Shown here in pieces: positions 44,517-53,475 of a stretch of DNA of 64,000 nucleotides. The stretch's first letter is position 1, and each line of letters opens with the position of its first letter. The DNA is taken from positions 124,001-188,000 of the forward strand of contig NZ_MINL01000001.1 in the NCBI RefSeq assembly GCF_001882345.1, given 5' to 3'. The DNA is from Halomonas sp. QHL1. GTDB lineage: Bacteria; Pseudomonadota; Gammaproteobacteria; Pseudomonadales; Halomonadaceae. The position numbers and the translations under genes are program-made. The notes under the pieces were generated by a model. It saw only the letters and a list, made by a program, of their open reading frames with translations. It was not told the origin of the DNA and did no database searches.

Positions 44517-46535
44517 TTATTCCGGCAGGGCATAAACCGCGAGCTGATCACCTACCTGATCTTTCAGAATGGTATTGCCGCCTGCAATAAAGGCAACATA
44601 TTGTCGACCGTTGTACTCGTACACAGCAGGGTTAGAGACGGAGGGAGCCTCGACCTGATCTGACCAAAGCTGCTCACCTGTTTCGATCGAATAGGCGCGT
44701 ACTTTGGCATCCATCGACGCACCGATGAAAATAATGCCGCCAGCCGTGACTGCCGGGCCACCGATGGTGGGTGAGCCCCAGCTTTCGGGCATAAAGAAGC
44801 CATGTTGCTGCGATGCCCCCACCGGACGACGCCATTTGACATCGCCGTTGGTCATGTCGAGGGCGACGAGCTCACCGAAAGGTGGCTCCCAACAAGGCAT
44901 ACCGAGCCAGTTCTGCGCGATCTCAAGGCGTATCCCGTAGGGTGCGCCTTCTTGGGGCGCAAAGCCGCTTTCATTGCCCGAACCGCTATCCGCCTCTTCA
45001 TAAGCCTCGCGACTATAAAGCTTCAGATACTGGACAATATGGGAAGTGTTTACTATTGCGGTTTGGCTTTCAGGGTCAAACGCCACGCCGCCCCACTGTG
45101 GTCCACCGGCAGTAATGGGGTAGCCCATCGCGCCTTCACCTTGAGTGGTGGGTGGGGTATACAGGCCTTCGTACCAGAGCTCTTTCCAGAGCGCCGAGCA
45201 CTCACCAAAGCCCAATGCATCGGCGAGTGCCCAGACATTGGGTTTTTCAGCCTGATCAAGCAGCGGCGCCGGTTTGGTGGGGAAGGGTTGGGTTGGGGCG
45301 TATACCTCACCCTCGACCGTGCCATCACCGCCAGGAACCGGGCGCTCCTCTATCGGCCAGACATCTTCACCGGTTTCGCGATTCACGACGAATAAAAAGC
45401 CCATCTTGGTTGCTTGGAGCAGCGCAGGTATCTCCTCGCCGTCCACGGTGATATCCATTAAGGTTGGCGCGGCAACAGTATCGTAGTCCCAGATATCGTG
45501 ATGTACCCACTGCCGCGACCAGACGACGTCACCGGTCTCAATATCTAGGGCAGTCGTCGAAGTTGCCAGAGGCACTTCTTCAGTGCGGTTGCCACCCCAG
45601 AAGTTTGGCGAGGGAGAAGAGACCGGCAGGTAAACCAGGCCAAGCTCTTCGTCGGCAGACATATGCGTCCAAACGTTGGCAGTACCACTTTGCTCGCGTA
45701 TCTCATCGGGCAGTGCCTGGAAAGTCCATTCGAGCTCGCCGGTACGGGCATTGAGGGCAAACACGGAGCCGGGAGGAGCTTGTTCATAAGCCCAATCCAT
45801 TCCTGCCCAGCCAAGGATCAAGCGATCACCGACGACTGTCGGTGGCTGCAGCAGCGACAACGGCCACTTGTCATTGGTGTCATTCCACTGGTTGACGTCG
45901 AGCACACCGTTATCGGCAAAGTCGGCGCACTGCTCGCCACTATCGGCGTCGACCGCGAATAGCTGGGCATCCATAGTGCCCATATAGATAATTTTCTGGC
46001 AGGGCTCGCCCGCTACCGGGTCGTCGGCTTCCCAATAAGCGACACCGCGGTTTTTCAAGGCGGGCTGGGTCAGCGCTTCCAGGGAGGATTGAGTATCAAA
46101 ACTCCACTTCTCTTCGCCACTACCCGGGTCTAACGCGAGGATGCGATAGAAGGGGGTGCCAATATAAAGGGTATTGTTAGCAAACACCGGGGTCGCTGAC
46201 CAAACGGTGGCGGGTAAATCACCCGAGCCATCCGCGACATCGCCGGTATGCACTTCCCATACCTTTTCCAGCTCGCCGACGTTATCAGCATTGATTTGAT
46301 CAAGCGGGCTATATTTCTGGGCATTGAGCTGGCCATGAAAACTGTCCCAGGTCGGTTCGCCAGGCAACAATGGAATGGGGGCGCGACTAGGCGTTTCTTC
46401 TTGCTCGGGATTCTCCTGCTCATTTGGTTGATCCTGAGCTAGTAACGGCAAGGGCGTAAAGCACATCGCGAGGGTGGTAACTACGCCTAAGCCTGGGGTT
46501 ATCGATTTAAATGAGGTGGGTAACGAAATCGGCAT
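44517..46535 (-). CDS. PQQ-dependent dehydrogenase, glucose/quinate family, periplasmic subunit
   Basis: 672 aa quinoprotein with an eight-bladed propeller (repeats such as VFALNARTGELEWTFQ, VRAYSIETGEQLW). Signal peptide GLGVVTTLAMCFTPLPLLAQ. WVHHDIWDYDTVAAPTLMD matches the VHHDxWDxD motif of membrane glucose and quinate dehydrogenases, and GGPAVTAGGIIFIGASMDAKVRAY is conserved there. Oxidises a sugar, polyol or cyclic alcohol in the periplasm and feeds electrons to ubiquinone. It lacks the usual five-helix N-terminal anchor; the upstream small gene supplies helices instead. ATG 46535 has GAGGAG 6 nt upstream. No PQQ biosynthesis genes here. Confidence 0.88.
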   Translation of the reverse strand: MPISLPTSFKSITPGLGVVTTLAMCFTPLPLLAQDQPNEQENPEQEETPSRAPIPLLPGEPTWDSFHGQLNAQKYSPLDQINADNVGELEKVWEVHTGDVADGSGDLPATVWSATPVFANNTLYIGTPFYRILALDPGSGEEKWSFDTQSSLEALTQPALKNRGVAYWEADDPVAGEPCQKIIYMGTMDAQLFAVDADSGEQCADFADNGVLDVNQWNDTNDKWPLSLLQPPTVVGDRLILGWAGMDWAYEQAPPGSVFALNARTGELEWTFQALPDEIREQSGTANVWTHMSADEELGLVYLPVSSPSPNFWGGNRTEEVPLATSTTALDIETGDVVWSRQWVHHDIWDYDTVAAPTLMDITVDGEEIPALLQATKMGFLFVVNRETGEDVWPIEERPVPGGDGTVEGEVYAPTQPFPTKPAPLLDQAEKPNVWALADALGFGECSALWKELWYEGLYTPPTTQGEGAMGYPITAGGPQWGGVAFDPESQTAIVNTSHIVQYLKLYSREAYEEADSGSGNESGFAPQEGAPYGIRLEIAQNWLGMPCWEPPFGELVALDMTNGDVKWRRPVGASQQHGFFMPESWGSPTIGGPAVTAGGIIFIGASMDAKVRAYSIETGEQLWSDQVEAPSVSNPAVYEYNGRQYVAFIAGGNTILKDQVGDQLAVYALPE

Positions 46536-46545
46536 GGGCGGCTCC

Positions 46546-46911
46546 TCAGGTAGGGGTAGGACGGGCTTGTTGTGATGGGCGAACCATGTCAACAATCAAG
46601 CCGATCAGGCCGATCACCATGGCTGCACTTATCCACCACTGATGCAGCAGCATCCCGGCGAAAAATGTACCGGCAAGCCCCATCAGAATGAGTATCCGCA
46701 GTACGATGGAAGCACCACGCCCTTTAACTTTAAAGAGAAGTAACGCCATCACCGCAAGGGCGAGGCAGGCCACAATGGCAACCAGTGCACCGAGGGTTCC
46801 AGTGACCCCAGTCAGTGGTGTGAAATAGGCATAGAGCGCAACTGCTAGCCCGGTAAGCGCCGCTATGAGCAGAACGATAGCGCCCAGTCGATTCGAGCGT
46901 GGTGTCGGCAT
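46546..46911 (-). CDS. Separate membrane-anchor subunit of the PQQ dehydrogenase
   Basis: 121 aa, four membrane helices (LGAIVLLIAALTGLAVALYA, TLGALVAIVACLALAVMALLL, ASIVLRILILMGLAGTFFAG, ISAAMVIGLIGLIVDMV). In glucose/quinate dehydrogenases a comparable helical domain is fused to the N-terminus of the propeller. Here it is an independent gene ending 10 nt before the propeller gene, same strand. The role (anchor and possibly quinone site) is inferred from this arrangement. GGAGG lies 10 nt before ATG 46911. A 244-bp AT-rich region upstream carries a GTTAGCA direct repeat (about 46972-46992). Confidence 0.75.
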   Translation of the reverse strand: MPTPRSNRLGAIVLLIAALTGLAVALYAYFTPLTGVTGTLGALVAIVACLALAVMALLLFKVKGRGASIVLRILILMGLAGTFFAGMLLHQWWISAAMVIGLIGLIVDMVRPSQQARPTPT

Positions 46912-47155
46912 AGCGTGATTTCCTCCATGAAGATTTGCGGGGCAGTAAAACGAAAGTCTAACGAAAAAGTAGTTAGCACTATTAAAGTTAGCAGAAAACG
47001 AGCCTTTACGATTTTGAGCGCCGCAACATGATCAAATATAGAAAGCGCAGCCCCACCTTTTAGTGATTGGCAAACAATGCAAAAGCGCATATCTCTTGTT
47101 TTGCTTTGATTTGAATGTATGAAATGTCTCAGCACCGCGGTTTCTTCAACATCCT

Positions 47156-48136
47156 TCACAACGGCGTTTTACTTCCCCTTCCAGGAATTTCCCGCACCAG
47201 GCGTGGCATTAAGAACCCGGGAAGATGATCGCGTAGCTGAGCTACCAACTCACGCGCTTCTTCATCCGGCACATCAAAGTGCGCAGCACCCTGAACTGGG
47301 TCCAGTACGTGCAGGTAGTAAGGCAGAATACCCGCTTCGAATAGCCGTTCGGAAAGGTTTGCCAGGGTAGCGGCAGTGTCGTTCACATCGCGCAGCAGTA
47401 CACTCTGATTGAGCAGTGTCGCACCGGTTTGTTTGAGGCGCGCACAGGCATCTACCACGGCTTGGTCGACTTCATTGGCGTGGTTAATATGCAGCACCAC
47501 CACTTTTTGTAAACGCGTCGACGCTAGCCAACCAAGCAGGGCGTCATCGACCCGGTCGGGAATTACCACCGGTAGGCGGGTATGAATGCGCAGCCGTTTA
47601 AGATGCGGGATGCTTTCTAGCTGTTCCACCAGCCATGCTAGCTGGCGATCGCTGGCAGCCAGCGGATCGCCGCCGGAGAGAATCGCCTCGTGAATAGTGG
47701 TATCGCTTCGTAAGTAGTCGAGTGCTTCCTGCCACTGCGTTCTGGAGGGGGAGTTGTCGCTATAGGGAAAATGACGGCGAAAGCAGTAGCGGCAGTTAAT
47801 GGCACAGTTAGGGCTGGCGATGAGTAATACCCGACCAGCATACTTATGAATCAGCCCTTTAGCGGGCCGGTGGTCGGCTTCTTCGAGAGGATCGACGACG
47901 TAGCCATGCGGCGTGAGCGCTTCTTCGCCCAGCGGCAGCACCTGGCGCAGCAGTGGGTCGTCTATATCGGCATAGGCTATTCTGTTGAGATACGCCTCTG
48001 GCACACATACGTCAAACAGGTCGTGACCTGCTTGGGCGCCTGCCAACCAATCGCTGCTTAGTCCCAGCCGTTCACATAGGGCTTGCGGGTCGCGAATGGC
48101 GTGGGAAAGCTGTTGCTGCCAAGTGGGTTGCACCAT
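47156..48136 (-). CDS. epmB: EF-P-lysine 2,3-aminomutase
   Basis: Radical SAM/PLP enzyme converting (S)-alpha-lysine to (R)-beta-lysine for EF-P modification. About 326 aa. SAM cluster CAINCRYCFRRHFPY (CxxxCxxC), ILSGGDPLAASD, RLRIHTRLPVVIPDR, VLHINHANEVD, LLNQSVLLRDVNDTAATL and YYLHVLDPVQGAAHF are all EpmB signatures. ATG 48136 is chosen; Shine-Dalgarno is weak and the frame extends to 48214, so a few more N-terminal residues are possible. Divergent from efp, its target. Confidence 0.93.
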   Translation of the reverse strand: MVQPTWQQQLSHAIRDPQALCERLGLSSDWLAGAQAGHDLFDVCVPEAYLNRIAYADIDDPLLRQVLPLGEEALTPHGYVVDPLEEADHRPAKGLIHKYAGRVLLIASPNCAINCRYCFRRHFPYSDNSPSRTQWQEALDYLRSDTTIHEAILSGGDPLAASDRQLAWLVEQLESIPHLKRLRIHTRLPVVIPDRVDDALLGWLASTRLQKVVVLHINHANEVDQAVVDACARLKQTGATLLNQSVLLRDVNDTAATLANLSERLFEAGILPYYLHVLDPVQGAAHFDVPDEEARELVAQLRDHLPGFLMPRLVREIPGRGSKTPL

Positions 48137-48246
48137 TGAACAGCGATGGCTTTGCGTTTCAGACGCGGCAATAATGATGTTCTCCTGCAAAAAAGCCCTC
48201 CTTCGGGTTATCATGCGCGCACTTATTTAACGACGCCATTTGCAAC

Positions 48247-48274
48247 GCTGCTGGCATATAGCTGCTGGTATATA
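48247..48274 (+). promoter_or_regulatory. 14-bp tandem duplication in the efp promoter region
   Basis: GCTGCTGGCATATA (48247-48260) is followed directly by GCTGCTGGTATATA (48261-48274), one mismatch. Each copy carries a TATA-rich -10-like core, and TTGCAA (48240-48245) lies just upstream. It may create two overlapping -10 elements for efp. Function inferred. Confidence 0.45.
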
Positions 48275-48354
48275 AACCTGCTGACGGCGGCAAAGTATGG
48301 CTTCGCGCACCACCTGTTGAAACAAATAACTGAAATGGATGATTGAGAGACATT

Positions 48355-48921
48355 ATGGCGAACTATTCTACCAACGAATTCAAGGCCGGTCTGAAAGTAA
48401 TGCTCGACGGCGATCCTTGTTCGATCGTTGAGAACGAGCTGGTCAAGCCCGGTAAGGGGCAGGCGTTTAACCGCGTTAAGCTGCGGAATCTGATGACTGG
48501 CCGCGTAGGTGAGAAGACTTTCAAATCCGGTGACTCGCTGGAAGGTGCCGATGTGATGGATTTAGAGATGGAATATCTCTACACCGACGGTGATATGTGG
48601 CACTTTATGAAGACCGATGGCTCCTTCGAGCAGTACGCTGTGGAGAAGAAAGCCTTGGGTGATACTGAAAAATGGCTTAAGGAGCAGGTGCCTTATGTCA
48701 TTACACTCTGGAACGACAAAGCGATCTCCGTCACGCCACCGAATTTCATTGAACTGGAAGTTGTCGAAACGGATCCCGGTTTGAAGGGCGATACCGCTCA
48801 AGGCGGCTCTAAACCAGCGACGCTGTCCTCCGGTGCTGTTGTTCGCGTGCCGCTGTTTATCAACCAGGGTGAAGTGCTGAAAATTGATACGCGCAGTGGT
48901 GACTACGTCTCCCGCGCTTGA
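48355..48921 (+). CDS. efp: Translation elongation factor P
   Basis: 188 aa. Rescues ribosomes stalled at polyproline. Three beta-barrel domains; the loop PGKGQA carries Lys34, the site of beta-lysylation by EpmA. Other marks: [30 protein letters not shown] and the C-terminal GDYVSRA. ATG 48355 chosen by alignment; the frame is open upstream to 48343. The modification genes flank it (epmB left, epmA right). An intrinsic terminator lies 28 nt after the stop. Confidence 0.97.
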   Translation: MANYSTNEFKAGLKVMLDGDPCSIVENELVKPGKGQAFNRVKLRNLMTGRVGEKTFKSGDSLEGADVMDLEMEYLYTDGDMWHFMKTDGSFEQYAVEKKALGDTEKWLKEQVPYVITLWNDKAISVTPPNFIELEVVETDPGLKGDTAQGGSKPATLSSGAVVRVPLFINQGEVLKIDTRSGDYVSRA

Positions 48922-48948
48922 TCGCTTTCCTGGGTGCCTGTATGTCTT

Positions 48949-48975
48949 AATGGCCACGCTACGTGCGTGGCCATT
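48949..48975 (+). terminator. Intrinsic terminator or attenuator between efp and epmA
   Basis: AATGGCCACG (48949-48958) pairs perfectly with CGTGGCCATT (48966-48975) around a 7-nt loop, followed by ATTGTTT. It is 28 nt after efp and 33 nt before epmA, so it could limit read-through and keep EF-P in excess over its modifying enzyme. Confidence 0.7.
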
Positions 48976-49007
48976 ATTGTTTAAGGTGGTTTTTTCAAGG
49001 AGTCGTT

Positions 49008-49988
49008 ATGGCCATTGATTGGCAACCCTCAGCGTCTTTTGAAACGCTGCGTGAACGGGCGCAGTTAATGGCCAAAGTGCGCGCTTTTTTCGCCCAGCGC
49101 GACGTGCTGGAAGTGGAAACGCCCGTGCTGGGGCAGGGGGGTAGCACGGATGTGCACTTGGTGTCGCTGCACACTTTGGCGCGGACGGACAAAGGTCAGC
49201 GTCGCCTATGGCTGCAAACCTCCCCCGAATTCCACATGAAGCGCTTGCTCGCAGCGGGAAGTGGGCCGATTTTTCAGCTCGCACGGAGTTTTCGTGACGG
49301 TGAAATCGGTGGCCGTCATAATATCGAGTTCACTATGCTGGAGTGGTATCGGCCGCAGTTTACGCTGGATCAGCTGATTGATGAGACCGCGACGCTCATC
49401 ATGTCACTGCTGCCCAGTTTTCCCGGCCCACTTGTGCATTATCGCTACCGGGAACTGTTTCATACCTATTTAGAGGTTGATCCGTTTACCACGCCTCTGG
49501 AAAAGCTGCGTTCGTTAGCCGCTAAACGGGCACAAATGTCTGCCCAATCCTTAGCCGCTGAAGGCCGGGATACCTGCCTTGACCTGTTGATGAGCGTGGT
49601 GATAGAGCCGCAGCTAGGCCAGCGTGAGCTAAGCGTGGTGGTAGATTATCCGGCAAGCCAAGCGGCACTGGCGCGACGCCATCAAGATGCAGACGGTGAG
49701 TGGGTGGCTTCCCGCTTTGAGGTTTATTTAAACGGTATTGAGTTGGCCAACGGCTACGATGAGCTGATTGATGCCGCTGAGCAGCGCACCCGGTTTGCTG
49801 ACGATAACGCTGAACGCCGTCGCTTGGGCTTGCCGGAAGTGGATGTAGATGAGCGACTACTGGCCGCACTTGAGTACGGCATGCCCGAAGGTGCCGGTGT
49901 GGCGCTGGGGATAGATCGTTTGATCCAGTTGGCATTAGGCAAAGCACGCCTGGAAGACGTGCTCACATTCTCAACGCCTAATTGCTAG
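49008..49988 (+). CDS. epmA: EF-P lysine-34 lysyltransferase
   Basis: 326 aa paralogue of the class II lysyl-tRNA synthetase catalytic core, lacking the anticodon domain. Attaches beta-lysine to Lys34 of EF-P. Motifs: [25 protein letters not shown], motif 2 [27 protein letters not shown], and motif 3 [18 protein letters not shown] 49008 has AAGGAG 5 nt upstream; the frame opens earlier at 48963, inside the terminator. Its stop overlaps the psd stop on the other strand by three bases. Confidence 0.95.
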   Translation: MAIDWQPSASFETLRERAQLMAKVRAFFAQRDVLEVETPVLGQGGSTDVHLVSLHTLARTDKGQRRLWLQTSPEFHMKRLLAAGSGPIFQLARSFRDGEIGGRHNIEFTMLEWYRPQFTLDQLIDETATLIMSLLPSFPGPLVHYRYRELFHTYLEVDPFTTPLEKLRSLAAKRAQMSAQSLAAEGRDTCLDLLMSVVIEPQLGQRELSVVVDYPASQAALARRHQDADGEWVASRFEVYLNGIELANGYDELIDAAEQRTRFADDNAERRRLGLPEVDVDERLLAALEYGMPEGAGVALGIDRLIQLALGKARLEDVLTFSTPNC

Positions 49989-50818
49989 ATATCACCTAAC
50001 GACTCTCCCATGCTGACCATCGTCGCAGGGGTACGCTGTTCAAAACTAACGGGTTTGGCAAAGCACATCACTACGGTAGAACCGAGCTTGAAGCGTCCCA
50101 TCTCTGCGCCTTTTTCTAGCGTGATTGGTTGGCCAAACTGCATGCGCTGAGGTTGCCCCGCCAGTGGCGTTACCTGCCCTGACCACACAGTCTCGATAGC
50201 AGCGACAATCATCGCGCCAACCAATACCATCGCCATGGGGCCGTGCTCGGTATCAAAAATGCATACTAAACGCTCGTTGCGAGCGAACAGGCCCGGCACG
50301 TAGTTAGCGGTAGCTTGGTTGACCGAGAAGAGCCGCCCAGGCACGTAGATCATCTCGCGCAGGGTGCCGGTTACCGGCATGTGCACACGGTGGTAGTCCC
50401 GTGGGGAGAGATACACGGTGGCAAAACTGCCGCCTAAGAACTCCTCTGCCAGTGCCGTATCCCCGCCCAGTAGGGTCTGCGCGGAGTAGGTGTGGCCTTT
50501 GGCCTGCACTAACTGTCCCGCCTGTAAACGACCATGTTGGGAAAGCGTGCCATCGGCGGGGCTGAGGATGCCATCGCCTAGTGGGCGCGCGTCGGCTTTA
50601 AGCGCACGGGTGAAGAAGTCGTTGAACGTAGCGTAGGCGGTAGGGTCTGGTTCCAGCGCTTGGCTCATATCGACGTTAAAGCGCTTGATAAACGCTTTAA
50701 TCAAGGTGTCTTTCACCCAGGGGTTGTCGCACTGGGCGAACTTGCCGGTTAGACGTGAGAGCGCGTGATGAGGCAGCGGGTACTGGAGTAGCGAAAAAGC
50801 TTTTTGGGAAAGAGTCAC
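49985..50818 (-). CDS. psd: Phosphatidylserine decarboxylase
   Basis: Makes phosphatidylethanolamine at the inner membrane. About 277 aa; a proenzyme that self-cleaves at FKLGSTVV (the LGST site near the C-terminus) to give the pyruvoyl alpha chain. [45 protein letters not shown] and [13 protein letters not shown] are conserved. GTG 50818 aligns with the E. coli start; the longer frame to 50869 overlaps the sulfurtransferase. Follows that gene by 10 nt. Confidence 0.95.
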   Translation of the reverse strand: MTLSQKAFSLLQYPLPHHALSRLTGKFAQCDNPWVKDTLIKAFIKRFNVDMSQALEPDPTAYATFNDFFTRALKADARPLGDGILSPADGTLSQHGRLQAGQLVQAKGHTYSAQTLLGGDTALAEEFLGGSFATVYLSPRDYHRVHMPVTGTLREMIYVPGRLFSVNQATANYVPGLFARNERLVCIFDTEHGPMAMVLVGAMIVAAIETVWSGQVTPLAGQPQRMQFGQPITLEKGAEMGRFKLGSTVVMCFAKPVSFEQRTPATMVSMGESLGDI

Positions 50819-50828
50819 AGTAATATTT

Positions 50829-51671
50829 TCACTTCTCGATCGGTGTGTCGTCGCGGTTGCCCCATTCACCCCAGGAACCAGCGTAGCCGCGCATGTTAAA
50901 GCCTAGCGCCTTGCCCACCAGCCAGGTAAAGCTGCTGCGGTGGTGGCTTTGGCAGTGTGTAGCAATTTCCATGTCCGGTGTTAGGCCCAGGGCGCCTAGC
51001 TCAGTGATGAGCTCCGCGTAGTCGCGTATGCGCAGCGCGCGGTTGCGGTCCATGGCATGGAGCCAATCCATATTGACCGCCCCTGGAATATGGCCCAGGT
51101 GCTTGTTGTTGCCGCGTACGCCATCGTACTCATCTTTGGAGCGCGCATCCCATACCGCAAACTGCCTGTCATCAAGCTTTTCTTTGATTTCGTCGCAGGT
51201 AATCAGGGCTTGAGGGTTGAGAAACTCAGCATGGTATTCACTGGGGGTTGGGGCGGTCGGTTCTGTGCTCTCTTCAAGGCCCGCATCGCGCCAGGCGTGA
51301 ATGCCGCCGTTCACATAGGAGTAGCGAGTGTGGCCGATAAGATCAAGCGTCCACAGTAACCGTGCCGCCCAGCCGCCGCCTTCGTCGTCGTAAGCGACCA
51401 CGTGAGTATCGCGGGTTAAGCCCAGGGCACTGAACAATCTTGATAGCGCCTCGACGCTGGGAACGTCGCTGGGCACAGGCCCTTCACCGCGCATCAAATA
51501 GCGAAAATCGAGGAAGATAGCCCCAGGCACATGGCCCTGGCGATAGCTATCGCCGTTGACCGGCACATCGATAATCAGCAGCTGCGGGTCATCCAAATGT
51601 TCCTGCAGCTGTTCGGGTTCAACGATTAGCGGCAGCAGGTTGGATTCCGACGATTGGCTTTCGGTGCTCAT
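50829..51671 (-). CDS. Sulfurtransferase with two rhodanese domains
   Basis: 280 aa thiosulfate/3-mercaptopyruvate sulfurtransferase family. The N-terminal rhodanese domain is inactive (no Cys in the [15 protein letters not shown] loop); the C-terminal domain has the active loop [11 protein letters not shown] with catalytic Cys. [10 protein letters not shown] and [11 protein letters not shown] are domain signatures. The loop CQSHHRS is neither the classical CRKGVT of rhodanese nor the CGSGVT of mercaptopyruvate sulfurtransferase, so the donor is uncertain. AAAGGAGT precedes ATG 51671. Confidence 0.88.
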   Translation of the reverse strand: MSTESQSSESNLLPLIVEPEQLQEHLDDPQLLIIDVPVNGDSYRQGHVPGAIFLDFRYLMRGEGPVPSDVPSVEALSRLFSALGLTRDTHVVAYDDEGGGWAARLLWTLDLIGHTRYSYVNGGIHAWRDAGLEESTEPTAPTPSEYHAEFLNPQALITCDEIKEKLDDRQFAVWDARSKDEYDGVRGNNKHLGHIPGAVNMDWLHAMDRNRALRIRDYAELITELGALGLTPDMEIATHCQSHHRSSFTWLVGKALGFNMRGYAGSWGEWGNRDDTPIEK

Positions 51672-51689
51672 GAGTAACTCCTTTAAATC

Positions 51690-52709
51690 CTAGCTATCCA
51701 AGCTATCAAGTATGCGCCGGTAGCTGGTAAAGCGTGCTGGATGAATCTTGCCTGCCTCAACCGCTGCGAGTAAAGCGCAGCCTGGCTCATTACGGTGGCG
51801 GCAGTCGCGGAAGCGGCAGTGACCAATATAGTCGTGAAACTCAATAAAGCCGTCGGTGACTTCCTGCTCGTTGAGGTGCACCAGGCCAAACTCGCGAATA
51901 CCCGGTGAGTCGATCAGATCGCCGTCGGCGACTTCAGCCCGACTCATGGTGTAGAGGCGTGCCGTGGTGGTGGTGTGAGTACCTTTGCGGGAGTCTTCCG
52001 AGAGCGCGCCAATGCGCAGGGTTTCATCGGGTAGCAGCAGGTCGATTAGCGATGACTTACCCACGCCGCTTTGGCCGACAAACACCGAGGTGCGCCCTTC
52101 AAGCTGACTGCGCAGCTCATCCAGCCCGGTTTCGGTAGCGGTGGTGGTGCGCACGACGGGGTAGCCCAAATCGCGATAGCGTTCTAATAGTTTGCCTAGC
52201 TCGCCACCATCTTCTGGGAGCAGGTCGGTTTTATTGAGCACCAGCACTGGCGCTATGCCGGTGGCTTCGGCGGCAACCAGATAGCGGTCGATAAGGTTGG
52301 CGTGAGGTGCGGGTTCGACCGCAAATACGATCAACAGCTGATCAATATTGGCGGCCACCGGTTTGAGCAGGCCGCGAGCGTCGGGGCGTTTAAGCACGCT
52401 ATCGCGCTCTTCTCGGGCGACCACCACGCCGGAGCCTTCTTGCCCTGCGCGCCATATCACTCGGTCGCCGGTAACTAGGCCGTCCAAATTGGCGCGCAAG
52501 TGGCAGCGCACCGGTTCATTATCACTGTTGCGCACCTCTAGGGTACGACCAAAGTGAGCAACGACACGGCCCGGCTGTTCGGCACCGTATTCGCCGGCGG
52601 CGAGTTTTTCAGCGTCTTGCACGTCGCGCTTTTCGGCGCGCTGGGCACGTTCCGCCTGGACTTTATCGACTCGCCACTGCTGCTGACGACTTAATTTACG
52701 TTTGCTCAT
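51690..52709 (-). CDS. rsgA: Ribosome small subunit-dependent GTPase A
   Basis: Late 30S assembly GTPase, 339 aa. OB-fold, then a circularly permuted GTPase domain: G4 VLNKTDLLPED comes before G1 VGQSGVGKSSLIDLLL, then G3 DSPGIREFGL. The C-terminal zinc site is CRFRDCRHRNEPGC. The basic N-terminus (KRKLSRQQQWRV) is typical. It lies 18 nt upstream of the sulfurtransferase gene. A perfect 12-bp hairpin sits 12-42 nt ahead of the ATG. Confidence 0.96.
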   Translation of the reverse strand: MSKRKLSRQQQWRVDKVQAERAQRAEKRDVQDAEKLAAGEYGAEQPGRVVAHFGRTLEVRNSDNEPVRCHLRANLDGLVTGDRVIWRAGQEGSGVVVAREERDSVLKRPDARGLLKPVAANIDQLLIVFAVEPAPHANLIDRYLVAAEATGIAPVLVLNKTDLLPEDGGELGKLLERYRDLGYPVVRTTTATETGLDELRSQLEGRTSVFVGQSGVGKSSLIDLLLPDETLRIGALSEDSRKGTHTTTTARLYTMSRAEVADGDLIDSPGIREFGLVHLNEQEVTDGFIEFHDYIGHCRFRDCRHRNEPGCALLAAVEAGKIHPARFTSYRRILDSLDS

Positions 52710-52720
52710 GTCTACCCGAT

Positions 52721-52751
52721 GCTAGGTACAATAGGCTCCATTGTACCTAGC
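52721..52751. promoter_or_regulatory. Perfect 12-bp inverted repeat between rsgA and orn
   Basis: GCTAGGTACAAT (52721-52732) and ATTGTACCTAGC (52740-52751) are exact inverted copies around 7 nt. It is 12 bp upstream of the rsgA ATG and about 115 bp before orn. It may be an operator controlling both genes, or a 5' UTR hairpin of rsgA. No flanking U-tract. Confidence 0.65.
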
Positions 52752-52865
52752 AAAGGTGTCATTGTATTTATCTAGTCGCCAAGTAGGCCTGTATAGCTGC
52801 TTGACGGGCAGATTTAAGGCACACTTGCGCGATGTTATACGCATTTAGGCAAAGGAATAATGGTA

Positions 52866-53471
52866 ATGAGCAACGAAACGACGGGTGCAACGGAAGGAAA
52901 AACGGCGCCACGGGATGATCTGCTGATTTGGATTGATCTCGAGATGACCGGTCTCGACCCAAATAAAGAGCGCATCATTGAGGTAGCCACACTCATTACG
53001 GATGCGGATTTGAATGTAGTGGCGGAGGGGCCAATCATTGCTGTGAAGCAGCCCGACAGCCTGCTGGCGCAGATGGATGACTGGAACCAGAAAACCCACG
53101 GCGAATCAGGCTTAGTCGCACGGGTGAAAGCCAGCCAAGTGGAAACCGCTGAAGCTGAGCAGCAAACCCTGGCATTTCTGCAGCAGTACGCGGTGGCGGG
53201 TTCGTCGCCCATGTGCGGCAATAGCATCCACCAGGATCGCCGTTTTTTGGAGCGTGAGATGCCTGCGCTGCTCAATTTTTTCCACTACCGCAATCTCGAT
53301 GTGTCGACATTGAAAGAGGTGGCCAAACGCTGGAATCCCGGCGCGTTGGCGGGCTTTAGTAAGCAGAATGTGCACCTGGCCATGGACGATATTAAAGAGT
53401 CGATTGCTGAGCTTGCTCATTACCGCAGTACGTTTTTACGCGTTGAACAGAGCAGCGACGAAGAAGAGTAA
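52866..53471 (+). CDS. orn: Oligoribonuclease
   Basis: DEDDh 3'-5' exonuclease degrading di- to penta-ribonucleotides, including pGpG from c-di-GMP breakdown. 201 aa. Exo [13 protein letters not shown], Exo [14 protein letters not shown], Exo [20 protein letters not shown] with the catalytic His and Asp. ATG 52866 lies 9 nt after AAAGGA; ATG 52860 in frame would leave 3 nt. Ends 4 nt before the convergent queG stop. Confidence 0.96.
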   Translation: MSNETTGATEGKTAPRDDLLIWIDLEMTGLDPNKERIIEVATLITDADLNVVAEGPIIAVKQPDSLLAQMDDWNQKTHGESGLVARVKASQVETAEAEQQTLAFLQQYAVAGSSPMCGNSIHQDRRFLEREMPALLNFFHYRNLDVSTLKEVAKRWNPGALAGFSKQNVHLAMDDIKESIAELAHYRSTFLRVEQSSDEEE

Positions 53472-53475
53472 CCGT

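Noticed and set aside
44704-45962. Several plus-strand open frames opposite the PQQ dehydrogenase
   Set aside because: They overlap each other and a strongly supported propeller gene, with no recognisable domains.
53472-53475. tRNA-Gly genes expected between orn and queG by analogy with E. coli
   Set aside because: Only 4 bp separate the two stop codons; no tRNA can be present.
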